This document shows, piece after piece, positions 34,265-48,400 of a DNA stretch of 64,000 bases. Made by a program: the position numbers and the translations under genes. The notes beneath the pieces are model-generated. The model saw only the letters and a list, made by a program, of their open reading frames with translations, was not told where the DNA came from and made no database searches. Source of the DNA: Misgurnus anguillicaudatus (lineage: Eukaryota > Chordata > Actinopteri > Cypriniformes > Cobitidae); contig NC_073356.2 in the NCBI RefSeq assembly GCF_027580225.2, positions 4,154,001-4,218,000 on the forward strand. The letters run 5' to 3'. The stretch's first letter is position 1. Every line of letters begins with the position of its first letter.

Positions 34265-36203
34265 ATTTAAAGTATTTTGAAATATTTTGTTATAATTTCA
34301 CAACTAGAACTGGTTTCACTACAGAAAAAGTAGTTTCCTCTCACATTCCTGCCTAAAAGGCTCATTATGCAGCCCATTATGCAGGTCTTTGTTTCCTCAA
34401 GTTTCAATCACAGATTATTCTGGAGCTTTTACGCCTCCTGTCATATGGCCTCTATAAACATGGTGCTTACATGATGTTTAAAAATAAACTATAAACTTCT
34501 AGATCCAGTTTTGAAATTCATGTGAAAACATGTTTAGTATGTTTTTTTGACTTAAAAATTTAACTTTTTCAAAAAACACGCATAAATGATGCAAAATCAC
34601 CCAGGAACCTCAAAGGGTTAAAGTGGTTTTTGCATGAGAGCAGAGGATTTGTTTCTTAAACTGTGTCCCAAACAACTTGTGGGGATGAAGGTGCTGTTTT
34701 ATTTTTTTTTCTGACCCAAGATTGATCAGATTTCTGAAGATCTCCATCTGTGATCATTGGACAGTCTTTGTTCACTCACATTATTCTGTTTGTTGAGCAT
34801 TCAGGCAGATTTGCAACATATTTGCTCAATAATTATATATAATAGATCTCCACCATACAGCATTGATGCACATATGCAACTTGCATAGACTACACCATTG
34901 TAAATGTGCACTACTATTTTGTTGCACTGTTTGTATAGTTGTGTAGTATATGCTTCCTTCTATTTAATTACGTTTGTATACTTTTATCCTATTTTGTCGG
35001 TTTTTCCGATATTGGTGTGGAAAGCAAAGTGAGAATTTCATTGTTTAGGGAACTGTGCATATGGCAATTGAACTTTGAACTTGAATGATTGCCCTTATTG
35101 TGTAAAAAAGATTATTTATGGTTTTAACTGTTTCCTTATTTTGTGTAGCGCATGCATATTTTGCTGCACATCAGTGGCTTTATATTCTCCTGTAAAATAG
35201 GAAGTCATGACTGGACAACATCATGTTTCTAGTCACCTTGGTGTGCTATAAAATATTAATATCAATGGGAATATACTTCAGAGATATGTCGTCTACCCAC
35301 AGATGTCTTTGCTTATATTTACCAAAGATGAATTTTTTTGTATATTTTAAACACACACAAAATGTTTGCATTTGACAGTTCTGGTCATGTGTAAAAGATT
35401 AATTATTACTTAATAAATTAATCAGTACATTTTACAACTCTAGCCGGTAACATCAGGTGTCATGAATATGTTGCCATGATTATGACATTAGCATAAAAAT
35501 GTGTTTGTATTTGTCTGGTGTGATCGGTAGGTTGTGTGTCTGTTTGTCCTTGAAGTTTAAAAGAGGGTGTGTGCGAAATCAGGCTGAACCGGTCACACGT
35601 GTATGCTAGTCGTAAAAGTTTTCATCACACACTCTTTACACCAAACCCACTCATTATTGAGTCTGTTTCTGAACACAGCTTATTATCGACCTGTTTGTGT
35701 TTGTTAATTATTTAGATGAATGTGAGACTGGAATATAACAGATATGATGAACTACACACTTAAAACCAAATCTATAACATAGCCTACAGGATTTATTGAA
35801 GTACAAACTGTAAAAATAACAAAGGTGAGTCAATTTATTGTTTCTTTACAAGATGAGTCCTCAGCATGCTGCTAAACACATTATTTTGTTTGAATTATTG
35901 GTTACTTTGAACCTTATTTGTAACCTATTAAGTTTTGGTCCAAAACTGAGCCAAACAAAATAGTGTTTGAAAGTTCCCAGCAGGCACTGAGGCATGTTTA
36001 ATTTAGTGTTTGTTTTGTGTCTGTGAGTGAGTGAGTGTTATGGAAACCTATTTTCCCCATGTTCACTTAACATTTTTAGACTTTTTAAGTCATAACAATG
36101 AAAATGAAATTGAATGAAATCTGATTTTGTTTGACATGATATATTTAAATGAGTAGTTTGGAAATTAGTAAGCATAGTAAGATTTTTATTTATTTGCTTT
36201 CAG
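33901..36203. other. Presumed sialyltransferase 5' intron/flank; no gene seen
   Basis: AT-rich. Contains a GT microsatellite (34232-34262) and, at about 34950-35095, a segment ending gcaaagtgagaatttcattg and ttgaactttgaacttgaa that resembles the 3' tail of an L2-like LINE. A polypyrimidine tract and AG precede the coding exon at 36204. Confidence 0.45.
34232..34262. repeat. (GT)n microsatellite
   Basis: Pure GT dinucleotide, about 15 units. Confidence 0.95.
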
Positions 36204-36212
36204 AAAGACGAC

Positions 36213-36449
36213 ATGATCAGTCAGAGCAAAATCATTCTGCAAATCATTGTGATTGCGTCCGTCGCTCTCTCTATCTTTCTCTATTACCAACTATCTATCA
36301 GAGGTTTTCTGGATGATTGGTGCTCCTGTAAATGTGAGATGGATTCAGAGGCAAACCTGTGGCTTTCTGAACGATACAATCGCTCGGCTCGTGTACTTAT
36401 GAACAGCAAAAACGGCGCTGTGGATCTTGAGACTTTCAACTGGTGGACG
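36213..36449 (+). CDS. Sialyltransferase coding exon 1 (signal anchor and stem)
   Basis: The acceptor AG is at 36202-36203 after a T-rich tract, so the exon begins at 36204 with nine bases before the ATG. It encodes residues 1-79: a short cytoplasmic tail, a hydrophobic anchor, then a Cys-rich stem (CSCKC) like the CTCTHC of human ST3GAL1, and ends at the family-typical WW. The donor is GTGAGG at 36450, phase 0. The nine bases before the ATG are in frame and open. Confidence 0.92.
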
Positions 36450-39400
36450 GTGAGGTGTTTGCAAGTGAAAATGTTTGGGTCGAAGCCATGCAACCAGTCA
36501 CGCTTCTAGTCAATGTTTAAACAATGAGGTATAAAACATATTATGCCATTTTATGAGCAAGTCCAGCAAAAACTAAGTAAAAACAATAAATTAGCACACA
36601 TCTTAACCTCAAGCTATCCTAGGTGTGTATGACTTTCAGATGATCACAATCAGCTTTTACAAAAACTCATCACTTCACATAGGAAGACATATAATACCTG
36701 TATGGATTTGTTTTTGATGGGTGGATAAGCTTTAAAAGTTCATCACTATCCAATATATATATATATATATACCACGGGTCTGTTGATTATTTTTTTGTAT
36801 TTTTCTGTAAACTGCACACCAAACCTGTCAAATGTTTTAAAAATAGGCACTAAAGCATGTTTGTGGTAACGTGGTATAGGCAGAATAATTGACTACATTT
36901 CTTTGCATTATTTGAAAATAATGCACATGCGCGGTGTAACTCCGTTTCGTGTCATGCCACATTACTTACTTGGGTGTGCATTATTTTCGAATAATTCAAA
37001 GGCCTGTCATCAATTATTCCTTACAAATATATATATATATAGTCGCTGCCCGATGAAACTCACGTATGTCCAAAATGGTTACTTTTCAGGAAGTGAAAAA
37101 AACACCACATATCAAAAGCAGTTGAATGTAGCGTTGTCATACTTGGTACGGCATCTTTACATGTAACCATATTCTTGCCAGTGTAATGATATAATCCACA
37201 TTTGACTAAAATTGACTTTAAATGGACAAACATGCATATTTTTGTCAGGGTTTTTGAGACAAGAAACGAACCCAAATGTGGAAGTTGACAACAAAGGACT
37301 TTATTAAACAGAAAAACAAAACCCACGAGGGGGCAAAATAAGACAGGGAAACACGACACTAAACTGACACTAAACTGACACTAAACCTAACAAAACTAAC
37401 AATAAACTTTTCCAAAACATGAAACAGACTAAGACTAAGATATTACTAAATATTGAAATGAAATGAAACCAATAGGATATGTGACAAGACGAAAATGCAC
37501 AGAACAGCAAACACAAGGACAATAACTAGGGACATAGTAAATTACATACACCTGGAAATCATTACAAGTAAGGGATCTGGGAAAAAGTGACGAGACCCGA
37601 GAAATGCGTGGGCAGAATAAACAAATACTACACCACGCATCTCCCACCCCTGCTGAAAAAAACAGCATACCAGCAAGACCAGCATATGTTGTGTTTTGGT
37701 GCTGGTTTGCTAGTGAACACCAGCTAAACCAGCATCAGCACCAGCATTAGCACCAGCTAAACCAGCAACAAACCAGCATTAGCACCAGCTAAACCAGCAG
37801 TAGCACCAGCGTCCCATGCTGGTCATACCAGCATATGTTGTGTTTTGGTGCTGGTATGCTGTGACCACCAGCTAAACCAACATAGACCAGCATATTCCCA
37901 TGCTGGTTTGATTCTGTTTTTTTCAGCAGGTACATAGAACATATGTACTGTCAGAACCCTACCATGCTAAACTAGATTTAAATACAAACAAGGATCTGGC
38001 AGGATTCTGACAATTTTACAGTAACGGTGGTCGATACACGTTCTCCCGATCATTAAAGGTGTAATGTGTAGGATTTAGCGGCATCTAGCAGTAAAGTTGC
38101 GAATTGCAAACAACAGCTCAGCCCATCGCTAACCCCGCCTCTTGGAAACGCGTCATCAAGTCTACGGTGGCTGAAGCGGGACAAACATATCAGTTTGTTG
38201 TCTGAGGCAGAGAGTAGCCAGCCAAACAATGAGGTTTCTTTTTTAAAAGATAAATTAATATTGTTTATACTTAATTTTTCAGCAAAACTATGTTATTGGG
38301 AATATTATTATTAATTGTTTATCACTGTGTCAGTGTTTAATTCTTTGACTTTAGCTAGCTTTTTGCATGCTAGTTAGTTCAGGGTAACAATAGTGAAGCA
38401 GCTAGCTATTGGTAAATATGTTTATTCTGACAGAGAGTTATCGTTAGCAGACGTTTATTCCCATTTGCGGAGTCACGGAGAACCAGAAAACTTACTGGAA
38501 ATAACAGGAATAAGACGGAGAGGCGCTAACTTTATCTGAGAAGATGGCACAAGAGAGGATAATGAAAGATTGAAATCTCTCCAAAGAAACGAAGAGCTGT
38601 GACCGAGGTGTGTGCAGTAAACTTATTCATAAACTTACTGTAACGTTATTATATGCTGACATGTGTGACAAACCATAATACTGCACAAAACAGTAAAGTT
38701 GTTTACGTAGCAGCTCTTTAGACACTTTGCAGTGTCACTCTATTTACATAGTAGCACGTTGTGCACATGTAGAAATGTTACTGTAACTTACATACATAAG
38801 AGCATATGGAGTATTGTTACTCTAACGTATTTACAAATCAGCACGTTGTGCACATGTAGAAATGTTACTGTAACCTTTTGTACATAGTATTATATTGTGC
38901 ACACATGTAGCAATGTCAATCTAACTGTAGGCTATGTCTGTAGTTCTCTGTGTGTGTCATTTATTGGGATCCAGTTCCATATTGCCAACATATTATCATG
39001 CACTCACTTACAAGCCTCATTTTATTTCTGTCCACTTTAGAGACTTCTTCAGGAGATTACCCAGGTTTTATTCCTGGGCTAGGATTTTCCCTCTGGCACA
39101 ATCATACAATACCACAAAAGTATTCACAAACCTGTCTTTGCATTGTCAAGGCATCAAACACATGTACATAGTTAACTTTGCATTTATTTCTATTATATTT
39201 TTGTTTCTTTAAATTTGAGATTTTTTATGTTAATTATAATTGTTGTACAACTGCAGTTCCAGTGTATTGATGGCCAAAAATTAAAGGGTAAACCATAGAG
39301 GCATGTGATGTATTTATTTTCATATACATTAGATATATTTATTTATTTATACATGTAGGACAATTTTTTGTACATTTCCATAACTATTCTATCACCACCT

Positions 39401-42400
39401 ATGTTTATTGTTATTAATATTTACATAAGAGGGACAGCTGTATAGTGTAAAAACAGAAACATGTATGACAGTAACGCAGGCTGGAGAAGTCAGAGAAGGT
39501 GGTCTTGCAACGATGGACGGTTGCCAACGCACTCAGAAGCACCAATGCTGGAGAAAAGGTTCTCTTCATTGGAGTTGATGTTACAGGACCTCTTCTCATA
39601 GCTGAAAAACACCATCAAGAAATAAAGTGCTATATTACACAGTTACATACACTGTTTCACATTAGTTTATTGTACTGTTATCCTACATTTTGTTTTCAAA
39701 AACAATCAAATCTAATGCAAGTATGATCTTGATCACGGACAGATAACATGAAAAATGTAATGTGTGTGTAACATTGTCACTGTTTGTGTACCACAGTCCA
39801 TTACAAACGACATAATTGATGATGAAGTTTATAAAGGCATAGGTTTTTAGAATAAAGAGTCCTTTCCACTTGGTTAAATAATCAGATAAGCAATCTGCTC
39901 AAACATTAACAAATTGACATTGTAGGTTGTCGCAGTACTGATAGCCATCATTTAAACTTGTGGTAAAACTATGCAATGAACACATTTACCATGTGTATGC
40001 ACAGTATGTAATATCAACCTAAATTGCACTTTATGTTTTCTGAAAGTAATCATTATTGGTCACTTGATATGTATTGTACACTGTCATGTTACGTGAAATT
40101 AAAATCCACTTACATATATTTAACCGTGACATGGGGAAAACTTTACTCTTGTTGGTGATTATGCTCATCTTATAGCTATAGCTTTTAAACAACGTTTTTC
40201 AGGTACATTGATAGAGTTACGATTGCTAACTTACCTGTCCAGGCGAAAGCAGGCAACTTCAGCATCGTTTTTAATACATTTGTCCTGTATTAGTGCCGTC
40301 CATCTGGGAAAAGCCACACAATATTTATCCTGGATTTATGGCGTCGTCTGAACATGAACATCTTCTCTCTTCTTTCATAACACAATACGCGTGGTACTCT
40401 ATTCAATCCAAATATCACTTCTCTTCTACTAATAAGTTAAATAAAGCTTCTAATAAACCGTACTACAAGAAGACGACGACTGCTAGTCCTCCTGCTTCCT
40501 CTTCTTCGTGGGTTTTCAGCGTGACAATGGGAGCTGTGGCAGCCCCCTCCAATAACACCGACGAAGAACAACAACAACATATTTACGAAACACGCTCTGT
40601 AGAGCAGTTTGTCCGTTCACGGCTTCTGTAGAAACATGATGGTGATGCCCATGTAAGGGGACCCGCTGTGTATGTAATTAAAAACGGCTCAATCTAAGGT
40701 AATAAAAACATATTTGTTTTTATGTAAGGTCATTAAACATCACTGAAAACATAGATATGTATAATATATTCATTTTCTGTCAATAGAGCCGCCTAAATCT
40801 TACACATTACACCTTTAATTACAATGGCCAAGTCGCGTTTTATATTGACAGATGAATATGCTCAGATTATTAAATAGCCTACGTCGTTAAATACGCTTAC
40901 TTTATTTATTAATTATTTATAAGTGTATTAAATGTACCTTGCAAGCTATGAAGGGACAATGAATCAATACACTGACATGGTAATGCTAGACAGCAGAAGT
41001 GTCAGTTTGTGTTGAAAAGTGGTGTGGACAAAAGATCAGATAAAAAACATTATTGCAGGACGGGAAAAATATTGAATAACAGCGCATCAGAAATGGGCAT
41101 AGTGTAGGCCAGTCAACAACAAGAAAATACTCAGCACAAAACCCTCAATGTCGACTACACACATGTAACAGTCCCTGCAACACCAGCTCAACCGAACAGT
41201 GCCAAAGCACCAAACCGTAGAAAACAGCAGAGCGTTCAGTCAATGATTACAATGAATTTCATTACATATGTAAAAGAAAACACACCATAAACATACAACG
41301 CAACAAATGTGACCCTGGACTACAAAACCAGTCTTAAGGATCAATTGATTTTTCAGAACATTTTAACCAAACGCCTTCAAAAAGCAGCGGGATGTCCCCA
41401 GTGTCCCCAGTGTAAATAACACCTATGCTAGACGGATACTTTGTTTGCACAGTCCTACCGTAATTTAGTCACTCCTAGACGTACGTCTGGCATAAGGGGG
41501 AACGTTTACCTCGATGAAGGAAAGATATTGTCTCACCAGGCCATGTTTATTCGGTTATATCCAGTGCTGAGCTACGATGAAACTTTACGAGACCGGTGAG
41601 AAGCTTCACAGGCGTGAGATACGTGGCTTAATTGACAGCTTTGACACCAAATGGATATATGTGAAAATCAGATGACATGATTTCACAACTTTTCAGTGGC
41701 CATTTAGATATGTGAAGCATACTGTATACGGAAATGAACCTGGACATTCAAACCGTCGAAAAATCTCAAAATCGACAAAATGGACATACGTGGTTTTCAT
41801 CGGACAGCGACGATATGCTGAAAATATGATTTAATCTAACTCTGACTGTGTTTGACTCAAAGAACAAAACCATACTGCGCACCCATGACCTATACCTTTA
41901 ATGGTAATTAATGAAAGAAATGTATGAAACCTTAAGACAGTTCGTTTCTTTTAAAACATTTGGACATGACTATGGAAATTCACTTGTAGCTCCTAAATAC
42001 ATATTTGTTTATATATTTTCAGAGTCTACAAGGCGCATCGACCGTAGCCAACTTCACAGATCTGGTGGAGGATTTATTTTCTCTCTTTCCAGATAAAGAT
42101 CACTACTCAGACAGCAGTTCCAGTCGCTGCAGAAGATGTGCTGTCGTGGGTAACTCTGGCAACCTCCTTGGATCTCGTTACGGTGCACTCATCGATTCAA
42201 ATGACTTTGTTATAAGGTATTATATATAAGTCAGCGGTCACCAACCTGGTTCTTGGAGATTTACCCTCCTGTATACTTTAGATCAGGGGTCTTCAACGTT
42301 TTTTGGGTCAGGGACCCCTTAGATGAGAGAGGCATGGAGCAGGGACCCCCTGATACTAAATGTGTAATACTGATCAGTAAGGTACGAGAGGCTGCTTTTT

Positions 42401-45400
42401 CGTATTAGGCACAACTCAAAGTGTGGTAAAGTACAACTATTGACCAATCAGAATCAAGGACTGGAACTGTTTTATAAATAGAAACCAACCATATTTTCAC
42501 ACAGCCATACTATATTAAGTCAGTACAATTACACTATTATGCTGTTGTTGTACATGCATAATTTTTTTTGTTAAAGTAGATTTCGTTTTTTAATTTTAAT
42601 ATAATCATAATATAATATTATTTTAAGGTATTTGCGGTGTAGATTTTCATTTTACTGTGAATTTACCTGAACCTGGGCTTTCAGTCTATAAAGATGACTG
42701 ATCATGGTGAATGACACAAAGACTCTCTATTCTGGTGGGGATAGAGGTTGTGCTACTTTATAATTAAGAGTTTTGTTGCCTTTTTCGTGTATCATCATTG
42801 TCACGAGTTTGAGTAACGCAGGTTTATTTTCGGCATAGCTTCATATCAGACTCAGGAGAACAACATGCAACGAGTCCGTGCGGATCTCTTTGGGGCAACT
42901 TTTTGAGAGGCGGATTTCAACCTGACTATAAATCTTGCACAACCATCATGGCGCACGTATTATTCATTTTTAAATGCGAGTGATAGTTTTGTCACAGCTT
43001 ATAAATGCAGACGCGGTGTGGTGTGATTTGACTGTTGAATTAGCATTTTAAATCTGAACCGCGTGAAACAGTCGTCCAAGTTCAGAAATATCTATAGATG
43101 AGACAACATGTCGCGCTGATTCTAAAATAACATTTTGAAAGAAAGACACATATGCCCATAAGATTTACCTGTTTTTATGCCTTTTCTGTCCGTACTGCTG
43201 CTTCCTATTGGACATTAATAACCTTCAGATATTTTATTTTGGTCCGCTGGCTAAACTGAACGTGCGCCTATGCGGCCACGCCTGAGCACAACTTAAAGGG
43301 GACATGTAATGTTTTTAACATATATTTTACGTTTTAAGCAAAAAATAGCTTGTGGTTAAACATAATTTGGCTGACCCCTTGCAGTCCCGTGCAGACCCCC
43401 GGTTGAAGACCATTTATGTTGTCATTTTGTGTATTGGCCACCAGTTGTGTGATTGCAGTACCAGTTTTTGCCTAAGTAGCCATGAAAAGCTTAGCAGGTT
43501 CAGCTGTGATTTATTAAGGTTGGAGGTGAACTCAGCAGGAAAGGAGACCTTTTTCTCACTCGTCTTTACTTTCATTCCTCTTCCTCCTTTTCCTCATTCG
43601 TCTTTACTCTCACTCCTCTTCATCTTTACTCTCATTCCTCTTCCTCCTTTTCCCCACTCCTCTTCATCTTTACTCTCACTCTTCTTCCTCCTTTTTCTCA
43701 CTCCTCTTCATCTTTACTCTCATTCCTCTTCCTCCTTTTTTTCCACTCCTCTTCATCTTTACTCTCACTCCTCTTCCTCCTTTTTCTCACTCCTCTTCAT
43801 CTTTACTCTCACTCCTCTTCCTCCTTTTTCTCACTCCTCTTCATCTTTACTCTCACTCCTCTTCCTCCTTTTTCTCACTCCTCTTCATCTTTACTCTCAC
43901 TCCTCTTCCTCCTTTTTCTCACTCCTCTTCATCTTTACTCTCTGCCTAAATGCCATCCTTTTTATAAAGCTCAAATGAGTAAACAAATGAGCTAGAAGTA
44001 TTTTTACACTTGGTAGGCAATCTGTTATTGAGTGTGGCATTTTAAATGAAACACCGGAGCTATAAGTGTATTGAGTGATGTGTGTAGCATAGACAACTGG
44101 ATTTAGCATATTGTACTGTGTTTTAGTACAAACTCTTTTGCTTTTTACAATTGCTGAGTGTAAAGCTGTTGATGTACTTGCAGTTTTGCAAACTTAGATT
44201 TGAAGATTAGTTATATAAGTAACTGGTGAATGGCATTGGCGTCATACTGTTTTAATCTGCTTAGTTCTGCGAAGTCAATGATTATTTGTGTGTGAAATCC
44301 AGTATAAAGTCTCATACTCTAATGATGAGATTAAGGGCATCAAAGTATGATTTCACTCATTAGCTGGATTTTCACATACAGGGTCACATTTCTACTGTAA
44401 GGAGTACTATTTCTGCCAGTAGAGATTGTTCAATCACTGTCTAAATGGATTTTTCCATCTGCTACCGTGTTACTGTTTGTTCTGGCTCTGGTTCTGTTCA
44501 TATACAATGAATTAAAGAGGAAAATGGATTGTTGTTGGTGAGTTTAGATGTTGGTTAGTCTCTTCCAGTCTACCTGTAAATCACTTCTGTGTAAAGTACT
44601 ATTATTCATTCATTCTTTTATATGTTGATGACATTAAAACTGGACATTGTTTAAATGCGGAGATCTGAAACTGCTCAGCTGCGTACAAGATCAATATCAT
44701 TTGCAATTTATAGATTTCACATCTGAAAGAAAGGGGTAAGCACATTTTCTCTGCGTACGTTCGTTCTGTGAATTACACATACACATTTTTGGGAAATGAT
44801 CATGAGATCAAATTAAAGAAGATTTCTATGCAGCATTTTATAAATGAGGCCACATGAATCACTAGGGCGAAACAGAACAGGAAGTGACATCATCAACAAA
44901 ATTCTAAATACTCGATTATATCGACATGCGTTTAGCTCATTTTATATTGTAGGAAACTTGAATGATTAGTTCCTCAAAGTGATGAGGTTAGCCCATGACA
45001 ATGAAGTGACTTGCAACATTACTGTGCATTCCCATTACGAAACTCATTTGTCGCAGGACTGGATTAACCAGTGGACACAGTCATTGCTTAACCTCATTCT
45101 TAAGCTTTGGTCACACTTGACTTTGAGCATGCATTTGTCGGACATTGCGAGGAGTGGGCAGGGAGCAGCTCATCAACTTTGGCTTCGTCTGTTTGTGTTT
45201 TGCAGTAGAGGTCACGCAGTGCTCCGCATGATACCAATTCGCAGGTCAGAGTTGTAAGAAATTGCAGAAGTCTGCCTCAAAGTCAACTCCACTTCCTGAG
45301 AGAAATAGCAAAGCTCATTTCCCAAAAAGGATTAACTATCATATAGATAATCTTACCCTGGTCTCAGCCATATGAGCATAACACTAAAGTGTTGTTTCAT

Positions 45401-48400
45401 TCTTTATTAATGGGAAGCGAAAAGAGACTTTTTTATAAAGAGGCTTCATTTATAAAATGCTGCGTAGAAAACGTCTTGAATTTGATCTTAAGATCATTTC
45501 TTAAAATGCACGTACACCTCACTTTCAGAAGTGAAATCTATAAATCATCAATGAGTTTAATCAACATAGATCAGAGGCAAATGTGATATAAAAATACATC
45601 TGCTTAAACATCTCATGCTCTGATCATTTGGTTAAGCAGATGAGTGGTCACTTCCATTGTTAGTTTTGGTTACATTTCAAAGCATTAGCATTAGGGGTGG
45701 GGGAACAGGTTTGAAACTGTATAAAGTGATTGAACAAAATACTACATGTGCTTTGTCACTGTTTCCACAAATAAACTTCTTGATCAAATCCTCATTTTTT
45801 CTTACAGAGTTCACAAGACTTCCCAGGTGAACAAGTAGTACACTTCCTATTTTCACAAACTAATTTTGTACTTAATATACTAAAAATGTATCTTTAGTAC
45901 TTCTTAAGATGTTCTTAAGATTATCTAAGTGTACTTCACTGCTATTTTGAAACACCATGAATATGAACTAAATGCACTTTTAACATACTATATTTGTATT
46001 AAAAATGTATTTAGTTAACCTTAAACTCAACTTTCATACAAAGATGGGTTCAATTTTACTACAAGTGCTACCTAAATAAATTTTTTAAATACATTTTAGC
46101 ACATTTGAGTTCATATTTATGGTGTCTCGAAATGGCACAGTGAAGTGCACTTGGATGTTCTTGAGATTATCTCGAGCAGTGCTAAAGATGAATTTTTAGT
46201 ACAAGTACAAAATTAACATGCAAAAATAAAGCACTTTAAGTACACTATGGAAGTATACTACTTTTTCACCTGGGTTGCTACACAGCGACCTGCAAAATAT
46301 CGTTCCACGAGGTTGCGTTACCCCTCTGACTCATTTGCATGCATATAAATGCAAGTCAATGGATTGTAAAGTGTAGTCATAAAATTTCCCCCACAACTGT
46401 CTGACACACTTCCAACTATACAGTAAGACCTTTGAATAATCACTAACACAAGATCTGAATGCTTTAAGTTTCTATAACTTATCAAGAAACAAAGATTTAA
46501 AGGGGAGGTGAATTTGACGATTTTATTGTTTTATACTCACTAAAAACAGTTGGGTTAGAAATAACCCAATACATAACCCAATGGTGGGTTACTATAGCAC
46601 CGACCCTTTGTTGGGTTATTTTAACCCAATGCATTGGGTGAAAAGTTTTACCCAATTAGTTGGGTTATGAAATAACCAATTTGTTGGGTTATTTTTGCAA
46701 TGCTGTTTTAACCCTATTAATATTATTATTATTTTATTACTATTATTTGCTTTATGAATAAATAATACAAAACTTACAAATACATTTATAATGCTTAATT
46801 TCCATTTAGTCATTTGCACCTGCACTTCAATGTATAAATACATACATGTATAGAAGCATAAATACATACATACACACATACAGATATACATACATAAATA
46901 AACAAAAACATATAAGAACAGAACAAATCTACTTCATCTTATCCAACTAAAAACTGCTTAAAATGATAGATCACACATTTGTCATCATTTTCATTCTTTG
47001 TTGTTAAAACTGTATAAAAGTATTTATTTTGTTGACCACAAAGGAAGATATTTGTTCCTTTAAAATTAAACCGATCATGAGCCCCATTCACTTACATAGT
47101 ATTCTTTTTTCCTACTATGACAATGGGGCTCATGATCTGTTTGGTTTCAAACATTCCTCAAAATATCTTCCTTTGTGGTCATCAGAACAAAGAAATGTAT
47201 ACAGGTTTGTAACAACAGGAGAGGAAGAAAATTATGGCATAATTGTTATTTTTGGGGGAACTATCCCTTTAAGCAGGTGACAATGTGTAAAGGAAACATC
47301 ACCTGGTACAAAATGTATTGTGTGTTACAGAAACTACCTAACAGTAGTTTAAGGCTTAGGAATATTAAAGCATGTGTCAACTGCTGGTGTTGCTCCAGGG
47401 CCAAGCCTCCCACGATAACAAAGGCTTGTGATTAGTCGAATTCATCCCCTAGCAGGACATGGGGTCTTCGTCATACCTCCTCCTCCAAATACTGAATTAT
47501 GTTTGTTTTCTGACCTTAAGACAGAATTTTCACAATGTAAATATGCACACATAAACAGGATAAAAAAAAACAAGTGTCATAAATGATACTTACATGTTGA
47601 AAATTAATAAATGTTTGCTTTGGCTCTTGGAACTGTAGGAAGGCTGAATCATCTTGCTGGCCATTTTGTAGGGTTTTTAATGCAACATCTCCAAGAATGT
47701 CTACATTTAAAGAAAAGAATAATGTATTAAATCTCAAAGCAAACACATATGGCACGCTGAATAAATACTCTACTTTGACAGTAGATGGCGCTGAATTGCA
47801 AATTCAACCGTTACCGGGGTAACCGTAAACGTGCAGGATTAAACAGCGCTTTTTCATGGATTATACTGAAGTAAGACGACAATAAAATGCCATTGAGTCA
47901 TTTCTTAAAGGTATTGCGGAGGATTTTCCTTTTCCGGGTGGATCATCAAGACTATTGGTCCTCCTGGTTGTCAATCAGGAGTGTTGCGCAATTGCATTTT
48001 TTAAAAAGTGGAGAAGGCGGTTCTTTTCTAAAATTCGAGAAAATCCTCTGCTACACCTTTAAGACATTTCCATTCAGAATCACATTTATATTACAGCTCT
48101 GTGTCTATAACACAGACCGGCAAAAAAATTATTTGGAGCAAAAAACAGCCGGTTACATCCATTACAAAAGTTAAAAAAACAGTTTTTACTACACTTTAAA
48201 CCAAAAAACATTGTCTTTTAACCATGGCTAAAGCAATATGGCAATCAATACGCCATGAAACTAACGTTATACTACTAAAAGAAGAAATTATTCATTTTCG
48301 TAAGGGACCATGCTGTTGGTGCTGTTTAGTATTAAAATAAATTGCGATGTTTAAATTTCCGTTGAAATTCAAAATGTGTGACGTGAGCCCGATTTTAACC

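Noticed and set aside
40293..40631. 112-codon frame as a transposase or host gene
   Set aside because: No recognisable domain, inside a TTAA element, and no splice partners; composition alone does not support a call.
43352..43978. 208-codon frame
   Set aside because: Most of it is the pyrimidine-rich 44-bp minisatellite, which cannot contain stops easily.
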